NCBI RefSeq assembly: GCF_900269665.1
Contig: NZ_LT985361.1
Location: forward strand, 2,251,379-2,315,378
DNA length: 64,000 bases
Reading direction: 5' to 3'
From: Nocardia suismassiliense
GTDB lineage: Bacteria; Actinomycetota; Actinomycetes; Mycobacteriales; Mycobacteriaceae
The position numbers were made by a program, and so were the translations under genes. Shown here piece by piece: positions 60,579-64,000 of this stretch; position 1 is the first letter of the stretch; every line of letters begins with the position of its first letter. The notes below the pieces were generated by a model. The model was not told the origin of the DNA. It worked only from the letters and a program-made list of their open reading frames with translations, and searched no databases.

Positions 60579-63143
60579 TCACGGCCGGGTATGCAGGACC
60601 ACCGGCAACCGCGATGGCGCGGCGACGAAATCACGGTTCGATGGTTTCACCTGATAGCCCGGGTCGGCGACCGGCTGCCAGCGGGCGAAGAGGGCGGCGG
60701 TGGCGAGGGTGATGGTCATCAGGGCGAAGTTGTTGCCCGGGCAGTGCCTGCTGCCGACGCCGAACGGCAGGATCGCTTTCTTGTCGATCTCCTCGACGCG
60801 ACCGGGGAACCAGCGGTCCGGGTCGAAGGTTTCCGGGCTGGGGTAGTAGTGCGGGTTGTGGTGAATCATGTACGGGCTGAACACCACCATGGCGCCGTCG
60901 GGCAGCGTGGTATCGCCCAGCGTGACCGGTCCGTCCGCGGTGTGCGTGCTGACCCACGGGCCCCAGAACCGCAGCGTCTCCAGGATGACCAGCCGCAGAT
61001 ACGGCAGTTCCGCGACATGGTCGGGGGTGACCGGGCCCGCGCCGACGAAATCATCGAGCTCGCGGCGTAATTCGGCGGTGATCTCCGGATTGCGCATGAT
61101 CTCGTGCCACACCCAGCCCAGGATCGAGGCGGTCGAGCCGACGCCGGCGGCGAGCATGAGCAGCAGCTCGTCGATGATCTCCTCGTCCGACAGGCGCGTA
61201 CCGGTCTCCGGGTCGATGTGCCGGACCAGCGCGGAGAGCACATCGTGGAAATCGCGGTCGGCGCGGCGATATTCGGCGACCACGGCGCCGATCTCCGCAC
61301 GCAGCCGACGGGACTTGGCGGTGAACCGGCGATTGGCGATGACGCGCCGGCGGCGCACCGGCGGCGGCAACGCGGCGCGCTGGATCACCTGGCCAAGTAG
61401 CCACGGGATGTTCTGCTGGACTTCGCGTTTCGCGTCCGCACCGAACTCTGCGGTGAACAGGGTCGAGGAGATCGTGTCCAGGACGAGGCGGTGGGCCTCG
61501 TCCACCAGGTTCAACGGCTGTCCGGGGGGTAGCGAGGCCGACCATGCATTCGCGAGATCGGCGGCGACTACCGCGTATTCGGTCAACCGGCGCTGCCGCA
61601 GCGCGGGGGCGATCATCCGGCGGCGCAGTTCGTGTGGTTTGCCGCTGAGCACATTGGACGCGCCGCGAATGACCTCCTGGATCGCGTCGCGCAGCTCCTC
61701 GCGATGGAACTCGCCCGCCTCGCCGAAACCCACCGCACGGATGAGGTCCGGGGTGGTGAGCACGTAGGCCGGTCGCGGGCCCAGATAGATCCGGACGATC
61801 GGGGCGATCTCGGCCAGCGACGTCACGAACTTCAGTCCGTCACGCAGCGCGACCACACTGTGACCGAGTAGGGGTAGTCGCCCCGGCGCGGTGGGTACAT
61901 TCGGAACAGGCTGCGGCATGGTTTGTTTCGCACCTCCGACCAGATCGGCGTATATCGCGACAATCGCCTCGGTGAGGCGCGATTGCCGCGCGGAGTCGGC
62001 GTGATCGGCGAGGATCTTGCGCATCGGCGCCAATTGTTCCGGGTCGTCGGCGAGTTCGCACAGCGCGTCGGCGATCGCGGCCACCGACGGGTTGCGGGTA
62101 CCGACACCGCCGCCGTCGGGCACCGTCTCGGCCAGATCCGGATCGCAGTAGACCACCGGCAGCCGCATGGCCACCGCCTCCAGCAAGGCCATGCCCTGCG
62201 TATCGAAACCCGAAGAGGGAAAAAGCAATACGTCGTGCGTCGCCATTGCGGCCAGGCACTGCGCCTGACTGACCGCACCGTGCAGCCGCACCCGGTCGCT
62301 CAGCCCGCCCGCGTCGATCGCCGCCCGCGCACGCTCCCACAGCTCGCCGGTGCCATAGATATCGAACTCGCAGTTCTCGACCAGCCGCACCGCCTCGATC
62401 GCCTCGAGCAGCCGTTTCTCCCCGGAAAGTCTGGCGCACCACAGGATTCGCAATGACCCGGTCCGTACCGGGCCGGACTCCGGCACCGAAGTCTGTGCGG
62501 CGTCGAGCAGCTCGTCATCGATGCCGTTGGAGATCACCCGAATCGGCCGGGCCAGTCCATGCGCCAGGATGCGCTCGGCAAAATGCTCGGTCGGCACGAT
62601 CACCCGATCGGCGGCCTGGGCCTGAGCGACCATGGTGCGCCAGGCATGCCGCGCCGCCCGGGATTCGTCGTTGCGCGGCAAACGCCCCCGATGGGAGACG
62701 AAGCGGCCGTGCAACGCCCGCATGGTGAGCGCGGACAGGTACGGGACCGGCGAGGTGTTGGCGATGAAGACGTCGTCGCGGCTGTGCACGGTGTGCACCA
62801 CGGGCAGGCCGTGTCGCCGGGCCGCGCGCAGCCCGGCGATGGCGACGCCGTAGGTGGTCTGGGTGTGCACGACGTCGATCGGGCCGCGCTCGGCGAACGC
62901 CGCGTCGATGGCCCGATTGTTCGCCGGCGTCGGCAGCACCATGGCGAAACCGTTCACCACGACGCCCCCGAGTGCGGAAAGGACCACCAGGTCCGGGTCC
63001 GGTTCGGTAGATTCCGGCGTGGGCGCGGTGAACACGGTGACGCGGTGGCCGAGCCGCTCGAGCCCGCGACGCTGGGCATGTACCGAGGTCTGGATCCCGC
63101 CGAGAGTCGCGGGATGGAAGTCCGTGAACAGCGCGACGTGCAT
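60579..63143 (-). CDS. glycosyltransferase (GT4)–cytochrome P450 fusion
   Basis: One uninterrupted frame of 854 residues encodes two enzymes. Residues 1–408 are a GT4 glycosyltransferase: MHVALFTDFHPATLGGIQTS, TEHFAERILAHGL, ILWCARLSGEKRLLEAIEAV and the nucleotide-sugar site FPSSGFDTQGMALLEAVAM. Residues 409–854 are a P450: GKPHELRRRMIAPALRQRRL, the ExxR helix ETLRF, and the heme loop FGVGSRHCPGNNFA (Cys801). The I-helix reads AAGVGSTAS, without the usual acid–threonine pair. An internal ATG at 61919 has GGAGG 13 bases before it, so separate P450 translation is possible too. Start at 63143. Divergent from a GT1 glycosyltransferase gene. Confidence 0.8.
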   Translation of the reverse strand: MHVALFTDFHPATLGGIQTSVHAQRRGLERLGHRVTVFTAPTPESTEPDPDLVVLSALGGVVVNGFAMVLPTPANNRAIDAAFAERGPIDVVHTQTTYGVAIAGLRAARRHGLPVVHTVHSRDDVFIANTSPVPYLSALTMRALHGRFVSHRGRLPRNDESRAARHAWRTMVAQAQAADRVIVPTEHFAERILAHGLARPIRVISNGIDDELLDAAQTSVPESGPVRTGSLRILWCARLSGEKRLLEAIEAVRLVENCEFDIYGTGELWERARAAIDAGGLSDRVRLHGAVSQAQCLAAMATHDVLLFPSSGFDTQGMALLEAVAMRLPVVYCDPDLAETVPDGGGVGTRNPSVAAIADALCELADDPEQLAPMRKILADHADSARQSRLTEAIVAIYADLVGGAKQTMPQPVPNVPTAPGRLPLLGHSVVALRDGLKFVTSLAEIAPIVRIYLGPRPAYVLTTPDLIRAVGFGEAGEFHREELRDAIQEVIRGASNVLSGKPHELRRRMIAPALRQRRLTEYAVVAADLANAWSASLPPGQPLNLVDEAHRLVLDTISSTLFTAEFGADAKREVQQNIPWLLGQVIQRAALPPPVRRRRVIANRRFTAKSRRLRAEIGAVVAEYRRADRDFHDVLSALVRHIDPETGTRLSDEEIIDELLLMLAAGVGSTASILGWVWHEIMRNPEITAELRRELDDFVGAGPVTPDHVAELPYLRLVILETLRFWGPWVSTHTADGPVTLGDTTLPDGAMVVFSPYMIHHNPHYYPSPETFDPDRWFPGRVEEIDKKAILPFGVGSRHCPGNNFALMTITLATAALFARWQPVADPGYQVKPSNRDFVAAPSRLPVVLHTRP

Positions 63144-63239
63144 GGGACCACGGTACGGACATGTGCGCCGCGCGGGATGCTGGAAAAACGACGAGTCGCG
63201 ACAAGCGCGGGCGATGGCCCGCCGGGTACAGGAGCTGGC

Positions 63240-64000
63240 ATGAGAGTGGCGATTCCGTTGACGGGCACCCGCGGCGACGTGCAACCCGCGGTGGCGCTCG
63301 GGCTGGAGCTGCGCAGGCGCGGCCACGACGTCCTGGTCGGCGCGCCGCCGAACCTCGTCGACTTCGCCACCCGCACCGGCCTGGCCGCCGTCAGCTGCGG
63401 ACCGGACGTGCAGCAGCTCTACTCGTCCGACGAGGGCCAGCAGGCGCTGGCCGCGGGCAGCAGCTTCCGGCTGATGCAGCTGGTCGGCAAGCAGATGGCC
63501 GACTACGCCGAGCAGATGAACCGCGAGGTGATCGACGTCTGCGCGGGCGCGGACGTGATCGTGGCGACGATGCTCACCGAGGACCGGGCCGCGTCGGTCG
63601 CCGAGGCGATGCGGGTGCCGATGGTCTCGCTGCACGGCTTTCCGTGCCGGAAGAACTCCGCGTATCCGTTCCCCGGTTCGCTGCCGCCGGCCTGGCACCC
63701 GCCCGCCGTGGTGAACCGCGCCACCTGGTTGCTCGCCGAGAACCTGCGCCGCGTCGTCTTCATGCGCTACCTCAACCAGCTGCGCAAGGAACTCGGCCTG
63801 CCGCGCACCACCGCCGCGCCGGCCGACATGCTCGCGCGTGCGGGCGTGCCCGAGGTGCAGATCTACGACCGTGCCCTGGTGCCCGGCCTGGCCGAGGAGT
63901 GGGGCGAGCGCAGGCCGCTCGTCGGCTTCCTGCCGCTGGAGCGGACCGCCAGGGAGGCGCTCGGCGAGCTGGCCGCCGATCACGGGGAGGTGATCGCCTG
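63240..64000 (+). CDS. GT1-family glycosyltransferase, cut by window end
   Basis: The first 253 residues of a UDP-glucuronosyltransferase/erythromycin-type GT1 enzyme: MRVAIPLTGTRGDVQPAVAL, GLELRRRGHDVLVGAPPNLV, FGCP-like VSLHGFPCRKNSAYPFPGSL. The pattern, including GDVQP, is that of sterol 3-beta-glucosyltransferases and the glycopeptide/mycofactocin-type MGT group. The C-terminal nucleotide-sugar half is outside the window. ATG at 63240 has an AGGAG site. It is divergent from the GT4–P450 gene, with about 96 bases between start codons, so the two probably share control. Confidence 0.85.
   Translation, partial: MRVAIPLTGTRGDVQPAVALGLELRRRGHDVLVGAPPNLVDFATRTGLAAVSCGPDVQQLYSSDEGQQALAAGSSFRLMQLVGKQMADYAEQMNREVIDVCAGADVIVATMLTEDRAASVAEAMRVPMVSLHGFPCRKNSAYPFPGSLPPAWHPPAVVNRATWLLAENLRRVVFMRYLNQLRKELGLPRTTAAPADMLARAGVPEVQIYDRALVPGLAEEWGERRPLVGFLPLERTAREALGELAADHGEVIA

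Noticed and set aside
63144..63983. The open frame of the GT4–P450 gene continues 280 codons further upstream.
   Set aside because: It is antisense to the start of the GT1 gene, contains no family sequence, and the GT4 protein has a normal N terminus at 63143.

Overview
The window is about 70 % G+C chromosomal DNA of a mycolic-acid actinomycete, most likely Nocardia or a close relative. The evidence is the folC–DUF4233–ndk–rne–rplU–rpmA–obg–proB order known from Mycobacterium, the glpD–TetR–flavoprotein–diacylglycerol kinase order matching M. tuberculosis Rv2249c–Rv2252, two orphan type VII secretion (EspG) islands, DUF397/XRE and DUF4254 genes typical of Nocardia, an actinobacterial mIHF and a KstR-type operator. 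No rRNA, tRNA or insertion-sequence transposase was seen. Genes are tightly packed and many neighbours overlap by ATGA, GTGA or TGATG.

Layout. 0.1–2 kb: XRE/DUF397 pair and a DUF4254 protein. 2–5.1 kb: ESX-associated minus-strand operon (lipoprotein, small protein, frameshifted WXG-like substrate, EspG). 5.3–8.2 kb: membrane proteins, a ketosteroid isomerase under a KstR-like operator, and an mIHF. 8.3–11.4 kb: fdhD and a YdeP-type molybdopterin oxidoreductase. 11.8–17.6 kb: proline-rich surface protein, membrane protein and Ser/Thr kinase operon, convergent with an FHA protein. 18–21.7 kb: NmrA-like protein, DHA2 drug exporter with divergent TetR and paired operators, acetyltransferase. 21.9–26.7 kb: glycerophospholipid block. 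26.8–29.8 kb: P-loop protein, XRE-cupin regulator, thioredoxin-reductase-like protein, stub XRE protein. 29.9–42.8 kb: conserved housekeeping block (valS, folC, ndk, rne, rplU, rpmA, obg, proB).

42.9–43.6 kb is a non-coding island of three repeat families, including two long hairpins with a compensatory base change and a four-unit array of palindromes. 43.6–46 kb: second EspG/PPE-like island. 46.2–57.2 kb: a nine-element collinear operon that looks like an uncharacterised small-molecule pathway: a dikinase with rifampicin-phosphotransferase architecture, an acyl-AMP ligase fused to a nucleotidyltransferase, an acyl carrier protein, a thioester-reductase-like dehydrogenase, an NDK-fold protein with catalytic residues kept, an AfsA-type protein, a nitroreductase and a UbiA-type prenyltransferase. 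A MIRU-like element sits between the carrier-protein and dehydrogenase genes. 57.4–64 kb: secreted protein, methyltransferase/TetR pair with a double palindromic operator, O-methyltransferase, a single reading frame joining a glycosyltransferase to a cytochrome P450, and a divergent glycosyltransferase cut by the window end.

The most unusual items are the 46–57 kb operon, the glycosyltransferase–P450 fusion, the 43 kb repeat island, and three MIRU-like elements (20.4, 28.3 and 52.6 kb) whose small ORFs end in an ATGA overlap with the next gene.
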